Assembly (NCBI RefSeq): GCF_001661265.1
Contig: NW_017567020.1
Coordinates: forward strand, 184,973-248,972
Direction of reading: 5' to 3'
DNA length: 64,000 nucleotides
From: Saitoella complicata NRRL Y-17804
Lineage: Eukaryota > Ascomycota > Saitoellomycetes > Saitoellales > Saitoellaceae
Both the position numbers and the translations under genes were made by a program. Below the pieces are notes generated by a model that had not been told where the DNA came from, did not search any database, and saw only the letters and a program-made list of their open reading frames with translations. Below are positions 9,437-18,761 of the stretch, piece after piece. The first letter of the stretch is position 1. Every line of letters begins with the position of its first letter.

Positions 9437-12010
9437 CGTTTTTTATGGTTATTGGGGGGATTGAGGTGGAAAGAAAGACGACACGGAGCGAGATCAGAGC
9501 CCGGGAGTGAAAATTGGGAATTTCTGAATGGAGGAGAAGCGGACTCGTCCCGGTGGTCTTTCCTTTTTTCTTCTTTCGAGCTCGACGCTGCGATTTCACC
9601 GAGGCACGGCTTCTAAGCTTTTGGATGCAGGTGCGACCACCCAACTTTTTTTGGGCCTTGACACGTGACCTGATATCAAGGGGCAGCTGAGAAATCATGT
9701 CGGTAGATAGGCCGCGACACTTAGGTGGATTGAATGTGGTGAGCGAGGGAAGGCGAAAGTCTTGTTGTTCTTACCATCTTGAATCAAGAATGTCTGATTC
9801 TTTTCTGCTTTTTGCTGGAGATGATGGCCCTGCACCGTGGGATATCGGCGGCGGCTGCAAGCACCGGTACCGATGACAGAGCGACCGGATACGTGTATCG
9901 ATCTTTGCCATGAGTTTCATTATACAGGTTAGTAAAAGTCATGTCTGTTGCTCTCCCTTTGTCGCGTGCGGCGTGAGCCCAATCAACTATCGCCTTTGGC
10001 GGTTTGCGTTCCAATTGTGCAATTGCTTACGGGCCCGAGTGCTACTTTTGGGGCTCGAAGTATCAGGAATCTATCCAGAGATACATATGTGCATGTAGTG
10101 GGTATTGAATAGGGATATATCCCGAAATCCTTCTACGTTCGCGCTTGCGAAAATTCTAGGAGGGAGCTCTGTCCCGACACACTCACGTGGTATCTCGTAA
10201 TCACAGGAGGACGTAGCAATATGAGCCTTGTACCTCGAAACTCAAGTCATGCTTGGCGATGGTTGGTCGAGATTCTAGTGTGCTATGCTCGTTGCTGGGC
10301 TTTGAATCTTATGGGGGTTCTTTAGCCTCAAGTCATGTTCAGCTCCTACAGTGCGATCACGAAGTAACGGCCTGGTCGTGAAGGAAGGTGAGTTAACCAT
10401 GATCACATGTAAACTTTAGGGTCGAGCTCGCGCACTAGTTGTTCCATAAGATACTGTAGGGCACCGGCGCGGTTGATGAAATGGTCTTGTTGTCGTTGTG
10501 CTTGAAGGAATCGAGTATCGGAGACTGAAGTGTGTTGTCAGGCACAGCACTTCTTACGGCTCTCGCCAAGAATAGCCCTCCCCACACCCCTTCATCAACT
10601 CCTCCACGCTTCTTCATAGCTTACACAAGCTTCTCCATCTCAGTCACGGAGCACCTGATCCCCACACGGCTGATGACTCCGTAACACACCATCCTGTTCC
10701 AGCCCCCATCTCCGACCAAACCCCGGATTAACCTTACTCCGGGGCAAAGCAACCAAATCCAATTCCTCCCATATTGTATCCATCCCTCTGCACACTCCGG
10801 ATAGACAGCTCACCTCCGAGCTGTGGGGAGGAGGGCGGAAGAACGATATCCTTACCCCGCTCCGAACGGTGCTGTTCCAGACCTCTTTGCTCCCCTTAAG
10901 CATAGGAGAATAGAGTTTGTTGAGAAAGCATACCGGTATGGATCAATGGAGGAGTGATTCCGTTCCCGAGTCAAGTTTGCCCTGCCCCGCTCTCCGGGGT
11001 GGCTTGCTGCACTCCGGATATTGGGTGTGCCCCGGGGTCACGCAACGCTCCAACTGCAGGCTGGTAAGGATGTAAGCGCGTGCCCGGCGGTTGGGAGCAG
11101 TATGGGAATGTTGGAAGATGGACACGAGTACGTGCACGAGTTCGCGGGAGGAAGTCACCGGAGCGGATTAACCTTTTCCGTCTCGCTCGCACTCCGGACC
11201 GGCCAGTGCTGGAGAAAGGTGTACGCCCCGTTTGAGGGATCTAGATCTATCGAAATAATATACAATGCATAGGCCTTCATGTCTGCTTGCAAAAATGGAG
11301 GGCGGAGGCGAAGGCCTGGACGACATGGCACGCGTGGAAACCGGATGGTCCTAGCGTACAGCTAGACTTTAGTGGGGTTTCTAGAGGGAAGGTTATGCGA
11401 GAGCTCGCGGATTCTGAAGAGCAATTGAGAAGTACGAAGGCGGAAGAGAGAAGGAGAAGAGACTGTCAATGCTAATTGAGAAACGGATCACTTGCACTGT
11501 CAACCTCCTCCCTCATCCCTCCTCTTGTTTCGCGCCGGCTCGGACAGCTGCCCACCCGCGCCGTGCGTGCCGCGCCTCCTCCACACCCCAGAGTCCGCGA
11601 TTCCACCCATTGGACGCCCACACAAGAGGCGCCCCAAACACCAAGGCAGGCGGGGCAATGGAACAAAGAGCATGATCCAGCAATCAATTTCAGTTCTCAT
11701 TAGAGTGCTTGGAACCGGAGGGACGTGATTGATCCGGCACGGCTCGGTGTTATTTGATCCGGAAGGTGGGGAAAACGCCGGTGTCCGACGGAGGATTGGA
11801 AAGGATTTTTTTTCTGGGGTTCCGCCAATGTGGTAATATGGGCTGTGGGGTACGTGAGGTATATAAGCTGGATCGATCCCCCGTGGGGTTTGGTGGAGCA
11901 GCGACAGGTCTTCTCGTCAAAGGTCCTTCCATCAGCTTGATCAATTGATCTCGAGCTTCGACTGCATCACCTACCTACACTTATCAATTACAAGGACTAC
12001 AACAACCAAC
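9437..12010. other. 2.6-kb gene-poor region with CTCCGG motif cluster
   Basis: I find no convincing gene here; the open frames are short, lack good starts and resemble no family. The region contains seven CTCCGG hexamers, counting both strands, at about 10737, 10795, 10992, 11012, 11158 (minus), 11192 and 11715 (minus). A repeated CGGATTAACCTT occurs near 10723 and 11164. CGG half-sites are typical of Zn2Cys6 transcription factors. The right end serves as the aquaglyceroporin promoter; the left end holds the RPA135 promoter and 5' UTR. Confidence 0.5.
11825..11867 (+). promoter_or_regulatory. CCAAT box and TATA box of the aquaglyceroporin gene
   Basis: CCAAT at 11825-11829 is followed by TATATAAG at 11860-11867, which lies 144 bp before the ATG at 12011. 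The spacing fits a conventional core promoter with a leader of about 110 nt. Confidence 0.6.
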
Positions 12011-13207
12011 ATGTCCTTCCCAGACCCACACGCCCCAGCTCCCCCCCTCGCAGCCCACATGGCAGGCCCTGAAGACATCATCTCTACCCTCCCCGCCGAA
12101 CCCGTCCAAAACCCCAACCCTGGCCGCCAACACTTCCGTCCCCCGGCCCCCGGCGAGCAAACCGCCCCTAAATTCATCCAAATCGAACAAGGCGGCGGTC
12201 CCCCCTCCGAAACCTCCGACGAAGCCCGTGCGCGTGGAAAACCCGTCACGGCATGGACGAGGATTAGGCACAATATGAGGGAGCCGTTTTCGGAGTTCAT
12301 GGGGACGATGACGATGATTTCGTTTGGAGACGGTGTTGTTGCGCAAGTTGTGTTGAGTAGGGGAAGCCATGGTGATTATCAGAGTATCAATTGGGGATGG
12401 GGTATTGCGGTCATGCTCGCCGTGTACGTTTCTGGTGGTGTGTCCGGTGGTCATCTCAACCCTGCCGTCACGCTTGCCAACTGCGTGTTCCGCAAGTTCC
12501 CATGGAGGAAGTTCCCGATTTATCTGATTGCGCAGGTATGTGGATGCTTCATGGGTGCCGCGATCGTCTACGGAAACTACCGCTCCGCAATCGACACCTA
12601 CGAAGGCGCTGTCGGCCTCCGTACCGTTGGTCTCGAGAACTCCACTGCCGGGCTTTTCTGCACGTACCCTCAACCCTTCCTCACCCGCACCGGACAATTC
12701 TTCTCCGAGTTTACTGCGTCGGCGATTTTGATGATGATTCTCTTCGCGATCGGTGACCAGGACAACAACCCCGCTGGTGATAAAGGTCCTCTCGTGTTGT
12801 TCTTTATCATTTTCGGTCTCGGCTGTGCTTTTGGGTTCGAGACCGGCTATGCCATGAACCTCGCCCGTGACTTCGGCCCCCGTCTCTTCTCCTACGCTGC
12901 AGGATATGGCTCCGGCGTCTGGACGGCGGGTAACTCATACTGGTGGATCCCCTGTGTTGCTCCGTTCTGTGGCTGTCTCTTTGGTGGGTTGGTGTATGAT
13001 CTATTGTTGTTCACGGGTGACTCGCCTGTTAACCGCCCGAATTTCGGATTGTGGCGGAGTTCGAAGAGGAGTACGAAGGCAACGGTGGGAACTATGGATC
13101 CGGGGAGTGACTTGAGTCCGGTTCACACATATGAGTTGGGGCATTTGGATGGGTTGCATGAGAATAAGAAGGATGATATTAAGGAGGTTTGGAGGGAGCA
13201 CGCTTGA
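12011..13207 (+). CDS. Aquaglyceroporin (MIP family channel)
   Basis: A single exon of 398 residues. It is a plasma-membrane channel for glycerol and water. Six membrane segments are visible in the core (about residues 85-340), with long hydrophilic ends. The first pore loop carries the canonical motif GGHLNPAVTLANCVFRKFPW. The second reads MNLARDFGPRL, with NLA in place of the usual NPA, followed by the D-x-G-P-R characteristic of glycerol facilitators. NLA at this site is also found in yeast Fps1. The start ATG at 12011 gives MSFPDPHAP; the frame is open further upstream but without an ATG. The gene has its own TATA/CCAAT promoter and a long upstream region with CGG-type motifs, which suggests regulated expression. 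Confidence 0.9.
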   Translation: MSFPDPHAPAPPLAAHMAGPEDIISTLPAEPVQNPNPGRQHFRPPAPGEQTAPKFIQIEQGGGPPSETSDEARARGKPVTAWTRIRHNMREPFSEFMGTMTMISFGDGVVAQVVLSRGSHGDYQSINWGWGIAVMLAVYVSGGVSGGHLNPAVTLANCVFRKFPWRKFPIYLIAQVCGCFMGAAIVYGNYRSAIDTYEGAVGLRTVGLENSTAGLFCTYPQPFLTRTGQFFSEFTASAILMMILFAIGDQDNNPAGDKGPLVLFFIIFGLGCAFGFETGYAMNLARDFGPRLFSYAAGYGSGVWTAGNSYWWIPCVAPFCGCLFGGLVYDLLLFTGDSPVNRPNFGLWRSSKRSTKATVGTMDPGSDLSPVHTYELGHLDGLHENKKDDIKEVWREHA

Positions 13208-13582
13208 GGATCTGTGGGGATGGTGATGTGATTTGGAACGGGAGGAGGCGGGGGAAGAAGTATACGATGAGGTCTGAGTTTTGCACGCGGGTTTGATTGA
13301 TACCCGCTATACCCTCTCTTTTGGAAAAGGTTTTTGGATGAGATGTAGTCCTATAGTATGCATAGTCGACTTCTCAAAAACATGATATTTTGCTTCTATC
13401 ACTACTCCCTCCAACTTGTTGTGCGAGCTCGCGGTCGATTTGCGAGTTCCCACACACGTTCTCCTATCATTGTTCATCACACATTTTGGGTATTGGTACT
13501 CAACATATCATACTGTCCTCTGGTCTGTCTCTCCCCCCGCCCTCCCTTGAGCTCACTGCATATGGTTCGCTTCGCTCACCAC
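13208..13582. other. Convergent intergenic region
   Basis: 375 bp between two convergent genes; pyrimidine-rich in parts. Nothing gene-like is seen. Confidence 0.4.
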
Positions 13583-14193
13583 TCAGAGCTCCGTCCTCCT
13601 CCTCCTAACCATCGCTGCAAAGTCCCTCTCCAACCCAGTCAAAGCCTCCCTCCCCTCCAAAACCTCAATCCTAACACCTTCCACCATCCCCCTAACATCT
13701 CTCCTCACCTCCTCCACCTCCTCCTTCGTAACAACCTTCTGCTCCAGTTTCTTCAACTGCGTTTCGAGGGTTTGGATTCGCTGGATGTGGGAAGTAAGGG
13801 AGAGGGTGCTGCGTTGGAGGTCTTCGACGGTTGCGAGGAGGGTAGAGGAGGTGTCGTGGTGGGTTTGGAGGAGCTGGGTGTAGCCGAGGACGCCGGTCGT
13901 TGTTAGGCCGAGGAGGAAGCCGATGATACTACAGTTCACATGTTAGCCAATCGTCCCATCCTCGTCATTATATCACAGCAGGGCCCGCCTCCAGAGCCAG
14001 TCCACGGCCAACGATGACCACGGCGGGTGCAGGACAGGGCCCGTCCTGATCAATTGACGTACCCTCCACGGAATCCACCGACAGGCTTCCGAGTCTTCAC
14101 AGGCTCTACAACAACAGGCTGCGTCTGCATAGCGACGGGCTGGGAGACCTCAGCCAAGGCGCGACGAGAAGCGTGGAATGATCTTCTGAACAT
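13583..14193 (-). CDS. Small conserved mitochondrial membrane protein with coiled coil
   Basis: The exons are 14193-14063 and 13928-13583, with a 134-nt intron (donor GTACGT, branch GGCTAAC, acceptor CTGTAG). The product has 158 residues. The N-terminus MFRRSFHASRRALAEV has the Arg/Ser-rich character of a mitochondrial presequence. The splice joins GGFRGG to IIGFLLGLTTTGVLGYTQLL, forming one membrane segment (about residues 42-62) directly followed by a long heptad-rich helix (to about 140). This layout of presequence, one membrane helix and coiled coil is common among small fungal inner-membrane proteins, but I cannot name the family. It is divergent from SEC13. The ATG is preferred over the upstream in-frame alternative because it starts the presequence. 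Confidence 0.7.
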
Positions 14194-14479
14194 GATAGTG
14201 GTTAATGGGATCAATTGGGGTAGAGGCGTGTGTAACGTAGTCCCCGGTGAACCTGACGGAATTCGTGGAGTGCGTGAGGTGGGTGATAAAGAGGGCAAAG
14301 CCTAGGTGAGTTAATGACGAGAAACCCTTTCTATTCAATTCAGACTAGAAAATGATGGTAGAATCCGATATCTCCGTTGTATGATCCCTTACTGGCCCTG
14401 GACGGTGCATACCACACGACGGTCGAGTCGCGGTGACAACACCAGACAACCGAAAGAAACATAACCCAACTGATCCAGA
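14194..14479. promoter_or_regulatory. Divergent intergenic region, mitochondrial protein / SEC13
   Basis: 286 bp between divergent start codons, holding both promoters. No TATA box is obvious. Confidence 0.4.
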
Positions 14480-15487
14480 ATGGCTACTCAAGCAGGTGTA
14501 ACAACCATGGAGACCTTCCACGAGGACCAGATTGTAAGTCCTCGCCTTATTTCCCCGGCAACTGGCTTCGCAATGGATCACTAATGCTGCCCACAGCATG
14601 ATGCCGTCCTCGACTACTACGGCCGCCGTCTAGCAACCTGCTCCTCCGACCGCACAATCAACATCTTCGAACTTCCCCCCTCAGATGCCGACCCTTCCGC
14701 CCCCCAAAAACTCATCGAAACCCTCCGCGGCCACACCGGTCCAATTTGGCAACTCGCCTGGGCCCACCCCAAATTCGGAACGATCCTCGCGAGTGCGTCA
14801 TATGATGGTAAAGTCATTATCTGGCGCGAGGAGAAGGGTGTGTGGAGTAAGTTGATGGAGAGTACCGTGCATTCGGGGAGTGTGAACGCATTGTGTTGGG
14901 CACCACATAGCCTGGGAGCCGTCCTCGCCGCCGCGTCCTCCGACGGCCGTGTAAGCGTGATGGAGTTCCGCGAAGACGGATCATGGGATACCCGTACATT
15001 CCCCGCCCACGCCGTCGGTGTCAATGGCGTGTCCTGGGGTCCCTCACTCTTGCCGGGTTCGTTGGTGACTACTACGCATGGAGCATCACAGGAGGAAGTC
15101 CGACGATTTGCGACGGCCGGTTGCGATAACTACGTCAAAATCTGGACCTACAACCCCCAAAACCTCGAATGGTTTGAAGAAGCAACCCTCGCCGGCCACT
15201 CCGACTGGGTCCGCGACGTAGCCTGGGCACCCAACACCGGCCTCCCCAAATCCTACCTTGCATCCTCCTCACAAGATAAGACCGTTTTGATCTGGACACA
15301 GTCTGCCCCTGGAGAGCCGTGGGAGAAGAAGCCGTTGAAGACGGAGAAGTTCCCGGATGTGGTTTGGCGGGTGAGTTGGAGTTTGAGTGGAGGAGTGTTG
15401 GCGGTGAGCTGTGGGGATGATTCGGTTACGCTTTGGAAGGAGAACTTGAGGGGGGAGTGGGAGTGTGTGAGTGAGATTACTAACTAG
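14480..15487 (+). CDS. SEC13: COPII coat and nuclear pore WD40 protein Sec13
   Basis: The exons are 14480-14533 and 14597-15487, with a 63-nt intron (GTAAGT...CCACAG, branch CACTAATG); 314 residues. The protein is a six-bladed WD40 propeller: repeats such as [53 protein letters not shown] and [11 protein letters not shown] are visible. The opening [20 protein letters not shown] is characteristic of Sec13 and spans the splice junction, which fixes it. Sec13 pairs with Sec31 in the COPII outer coat at ER exit sites and with Nup145C/Nup96 in the nuclear pore Y-complex. The length matches the family. Confidence 0.95.
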
Positions 15488-15687
15488 GAAACGTTCAGAG
15501 AGAACGCAATATACCACATGATTCATTGCTTTGAATGTCCCGTATCAACTGTGCCGTTTGATAGGCTCGCGTTGCAAGACCACGGTGTCTCGTCTCGGCC
15601 GTCTCGGCCCTCATGGCTGTAACATCCCATACGAAATCTCAGGGCAAAGTCATCTCAGCTTGTCCATAACCGAACATGTCTCCGGCA

Positions 15688-16470
15688 TCATCGCTTCGCG
15701 TTCTTCGCCCTGTAAGCTCACATTAGCATCCACCAGAAATGAACAATGTGCACCCATAGATGGACGTGTTACTGGAGGCTCACCTCGCAACCAACCACCC
15801 CATAACCGCATCCAAATTCTCCCCCGTCTTCGCACTGACCGCATAACAACTACACTCCCTCCCCTCCACCCTCCCCAACTCCATCTGCTCAATAACATCA
15901 TCAACACTCATCACATCATGTCCCTCCACATTCCTCAAATCATTCTTATTAGCCAACACCAGAAGGGGTATAGAGGCGAGTGTTGGCAGTGCGAGGAGGG
16001 AGTGCAATTCAGTTCGGGAAGTGGAGATTTTGGAGGGGTCGGAGGCGTCGAGGATGAATACGATGGAGGAGACGCCGCGGCAATAGCGTTCCCACATTGA
16101 GCGGAAGCGGGGTTGGCCGCCGAGATCCCAGCTGTGAATTATTGGTCAGCCCTATCGTGAAATGATTGGGCGACGGAGATAGTTCACCATTTCAGTGTCA
16201 CGGATCCTTTGGAGACCTTTCGCATGTTGAACCCGACCGTTGGGATGGTGTCTTCGGTGAACTCGCCGCCGGAGAGGACTGTCAACAGTGTTGTTTTGCC
16301 GGAGTTTTGGAGGCCGATGAGTGTCAACTCCATTTCGGTCTAATGATCGTTAGCATGAACTCTAAGGAGGAGAACAGTGGATAAGAGGGGAGAGAGGAGA
16401 GGAGACGTACCGTCCAGAACCAGGAGCGGAGGTAACTCCAGATGGAGGAGAAGAGGGAGGTCATGCCCAT
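15688..16470 (-). CDS. ARL8: Arl8-type small GTPase
   Basis: The exons are 16470-16411, 16339-16188, 16131-15784 and probably 15709-15688, with introns of 71, 56 and 74 nt; 193 residues. Nucleotide-binding motifs are intact: [11 protein letters not shown] (P-loop), PTVGFNMRK (switch I), [19 protein letters not shown] (switch II), NKND and [15 protein letters not shown] and the short amphipathic N-terminus ([13 protein letters not shown]) mark Arl8, a regulator of lysosome/vacuole positioning and fusion. The last intron (donor GTGAGC, branch TGCTAAT, acceptor TTACAG) overlaps an in-frame TGA at its donor. Unspliced, the protein ends WLVAR (187 residues); spliced, it gains six residues. Either form is plausible. 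Confidence 0.88.
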
Positions 16471-16919
16471 ATTACGCTATCAGAGACGGAGTTGAGCCAG
16501 TGAGAGTCTGTATATGCGACTGCTTGGACTGCTGATCGAGTGTCCTTTTCGTTGGTGGTGACCTTTGGCATAACCCCAACCGCTTATGACGTGCTGCACG
16601 TGCCGATAACGACGATGTTTTCAAGCGAAGTTACTTGAGTATGTCCTTCCGTATGATTCATGATTTTTCATTTGAAAGAGGGCCTGAAAGCTATTTTCTC
16701 AAAAGAGCCTTTGATACCAAGGGTCAACCAACGGGATTCTGACAGGCGTGGAATGGTGAATCACTTTTAACGATGTGGCGACCATGAACTCCGTATTCAA
16801 GTACCCTCTTAACGATATGGTATTCATGTATCTCTCCATATCTAGGTATACGTAGGTAATCATATCATTCTCCGTAACTATACCCTACACCTCCTCTTTC
16901 CTCAGTCTGCTCTGAGCAT
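16471..16919. other. Intergenic region
   Basis: 449 bp holding the ARL8 promoter on the left and the 3' end of the dehydrogenase gene on the right. No other gene is seen. Confidence 0.4.
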
Positions 16920-18467
16920 TTAAGGCTTCCTCCACTCCGTATGATGCTTCCCCTTCTCCGTCCCCTCATTCCCCTCCCTCTTCAAATCATATGAATGACC
17001 ACCAAACAAATCCATCTCGCCCTCCATAAAGCTCGTAGGCAGTAACTCCTCCTGACCGCAGTACTTCCACCACTCCAAACTCGCAGAGATACTGGGACAG
17101 TGAGCATCGTGTTGGATTGCCCAGGCTACGATGCGTTTGAGGGAGGGGAAGTTGGTGCGGACTTCGCGCGCGACGGAGGGGTGGGTAAGAAGGTTGCGAA
17201 GGTCTTCTTGAGAGGCAAAGATGGGTTGGAGGAGGTCGGCGATGTAGTCGGAGGTGATGATACACCCTGCGCGCCAGATACGCATCACCTCGCTCATCTT
17301 GACATCCCACTCTTCGTCCTTGGAAGCATTGGCAATACAACCCATTCCCTGGATGAATGCGGCCAAGAAAGACAGGTAGACAGCCTTCCTCAAATCCTCG
17401 ACGAACTCATCCCGCTCTTTGCCCTCGAGTGGAGCATTCATGGGCGTGGGGATTTGGGGTCCGTTCTTGACGAACGCAAGACGATCAGGACGGTTCGAAG
17501 ATGCGATACGCATGAAATGTGCCGCGGCAATAGTCGGCGCAGAAACATGTCGCGCCGCAGCCTCACGAAGCGACCACACCCCCGTTCCCTCCGTATTGTC
17601 CGAATCCTGAACGACCTTGTCTTCGACGACATCGACAACCTCCCCCGGTTCTTTCTCACTCTTCCCGTCTCCGCCCCTACGAGTGCAAATATCCACCCCG
17701 ATATCAACGAGGAAGTTGTTCTTCAACTCCCCGCCATCGCGCCACTTAGCGAGAATCTCCCCAATCTGCTGATTCGCGTCACGATGCTTCGGATCAGGTC
17801 CAGAGTTGAGGATAGCGTGAAGCGCCGCATACGCTTCAGAGATGACACCGAGCATACCCTGCTCAATTCCATTATGCAACATCTTGACATAATGCCCACT
17901 CCCACGGGGTCCAACATACGTCACACAAGGCCCACCCTGCTCAGAATTCGCAGCGACACTCTTCAACATATCCTCCACAATATCAAAAGCCTCCTTAGAC
18001 CCACCGGGACTCATCGAGGGCCCACGGCGAGCGGATTGGTACCCGCCTGAAACACCCATACCGATGAAGAAAACACCCTTTTCTTCGCAGCGGCGTTGAC
18101 GGCGCTCGGTCTCCTCCCACCACTCGTTTCCTCCGTCGATAATAATATCTCCCTCCTTCAACAACGGCAACAAATTATCCAAGACCTCATCCGTCGGGTG
18201 TCCATGCGAAATCGACAACAAAATAACACGGCGTGCCTTCTCATCGAATGAATTGGCGAAATGTGAGTACTCCTTCAATCCCTCCGTCGATCCACCTTTC
18301 TTCGCATCCGGATCCTCCTTTGCTAGTTTTATTGCCTTATCAACATTATCACTCACGATATCGAACACGCTTACGTCCATTCCGACATCGCGGAACATGA
18401 GGGACATGTTCAATCCCATTGACCCAGCACCGACAATGCCAATTCGTTTGATCTCTTCCTTTCCCAT
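16920..18467 (-). CDS. 6-phosphogluconate dehydrogenase (decarboxylating), divergent fungal form
   Basis: A single exon of 515 residues. It converts 6-phosphogluconate to ribulose 5-phosphate and CO2 with NADP. Visible features are the Rossmann motif GIVGAGSMGLNMS near residue 9, IIIDGGNEWWEETERR, the substrate-binding stretch GVSGGYQSARRGPSMSPGG, the catalytic region KMLHNGIEQG (Lys, His-Asn and Glu kept), and C-terminal FGGHSYD matching the FGAHTY substrate-binding end. The NEWWE variant differs from the NSxxxD common in the main enzyme, and a polar insert (about residues 285-320) is present, so this may be a paralogue. The start MGKEEIKR is preferred to an ATG at 18611, because the TATA-like box at 18621-18630 would put transcription start downstream of the latter. 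Confidence 0.85.
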   Translation of the reverse strand: MGKEEIKRIGIVGAGSMGLNMSLMFRDVGMDVSVFDIVSDNVDKAIKLAKEDPDAKKGGSTEGLKEYSHFANSFDEKARRVILLSISHGHPTDEVLDNLLPLLKEGDIIIDGGNEWWEETERRQRRCEEKGVFFIGMGVSGGYQSARRGPSMSPGGSKEAFDIVEDMLKSVAANSEQGGPCVTYVGPRGSGHYVKMLHNGIEQGMLGVISEAYAALHAILNSGPDPKHRDANQQIGEILAKWRDGGELKNNFLVDIGVDICTRRGGDGKSEKEPGEVVDVVEDKVVQDSDNTEGTGVWSLREAAARHVSAPTIAAAHFMRIASSNRPDRLAFVKNGPQIPTPMNAPLEGKERDEFVEDLRKAVYLSFLAAFIQGMGCIANASKDEEWDVKMSEVMRIWRAGCIITSDYIADLLQPIFASQEDLRNLLTHPSVAREVRTNFPSLKRIVAWAIQHDAHCPSISASLEWWKYCGQEELLPTSFMEGEMDLFGGHSYDLKREGNEGTEKGKHHTEWRKP

Positions 18468-18620
18468 TGTCGTATTTGTTGTGATTGTCTGTGTATACCT
18501 TGCAATAATAGCAATTGAAGGGGTGCGGCCAATAATATAAGACTCTCCATGATCCGCGGTCTTCTCGGTCTTTGTGCGGGCCGCTGAGGGATGATGTCCA
18601 CCTGAGGTCATTGCGCGCTG

Positions 18621-18630
18621 TATCTATATA
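18621..18630 (-). promoter_or_regulatory. TATA-like box of the dehydrogenase gene
   Basis: On the minus strand TATATAGATA lies about 155 bp before the chosen ATG (18467) and only about 10 bp before the alternative ATG at 18611, which argues for the downstream start. Confidence 0.5.
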
Positions 18631-18761
18631 CCTGCACGTGATGGAGGAGACCGTGGGTGTGTTCGAAAATGCTCGTTTTGCCGACGAAGGCGAAATTATC
18701 CCTAAATCAAAAGTACGCCGGTGAACTCCATATGATAGACACTCCACACTCATTCGCGCAT

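Noticed and set aside
9784-10903. Short open frames on the minus strand in the gene-poor region
   Set aside because: Under 90 codons, unlike any family, and at least one has no ATG start.
17100-18050. 316-codon open frame antisense to the dehydrogenase gene
   Set aside because: A shadow of the conserved minus-strand gene; no domain features.
16920-18611. Longer start (ATG at 18611) for the dehydrogenase
   Set aside because: The TATA-like box lies about 10 bp upstream of it, so transcription would start after it; the Rossmann fold begins just after the later ATG.
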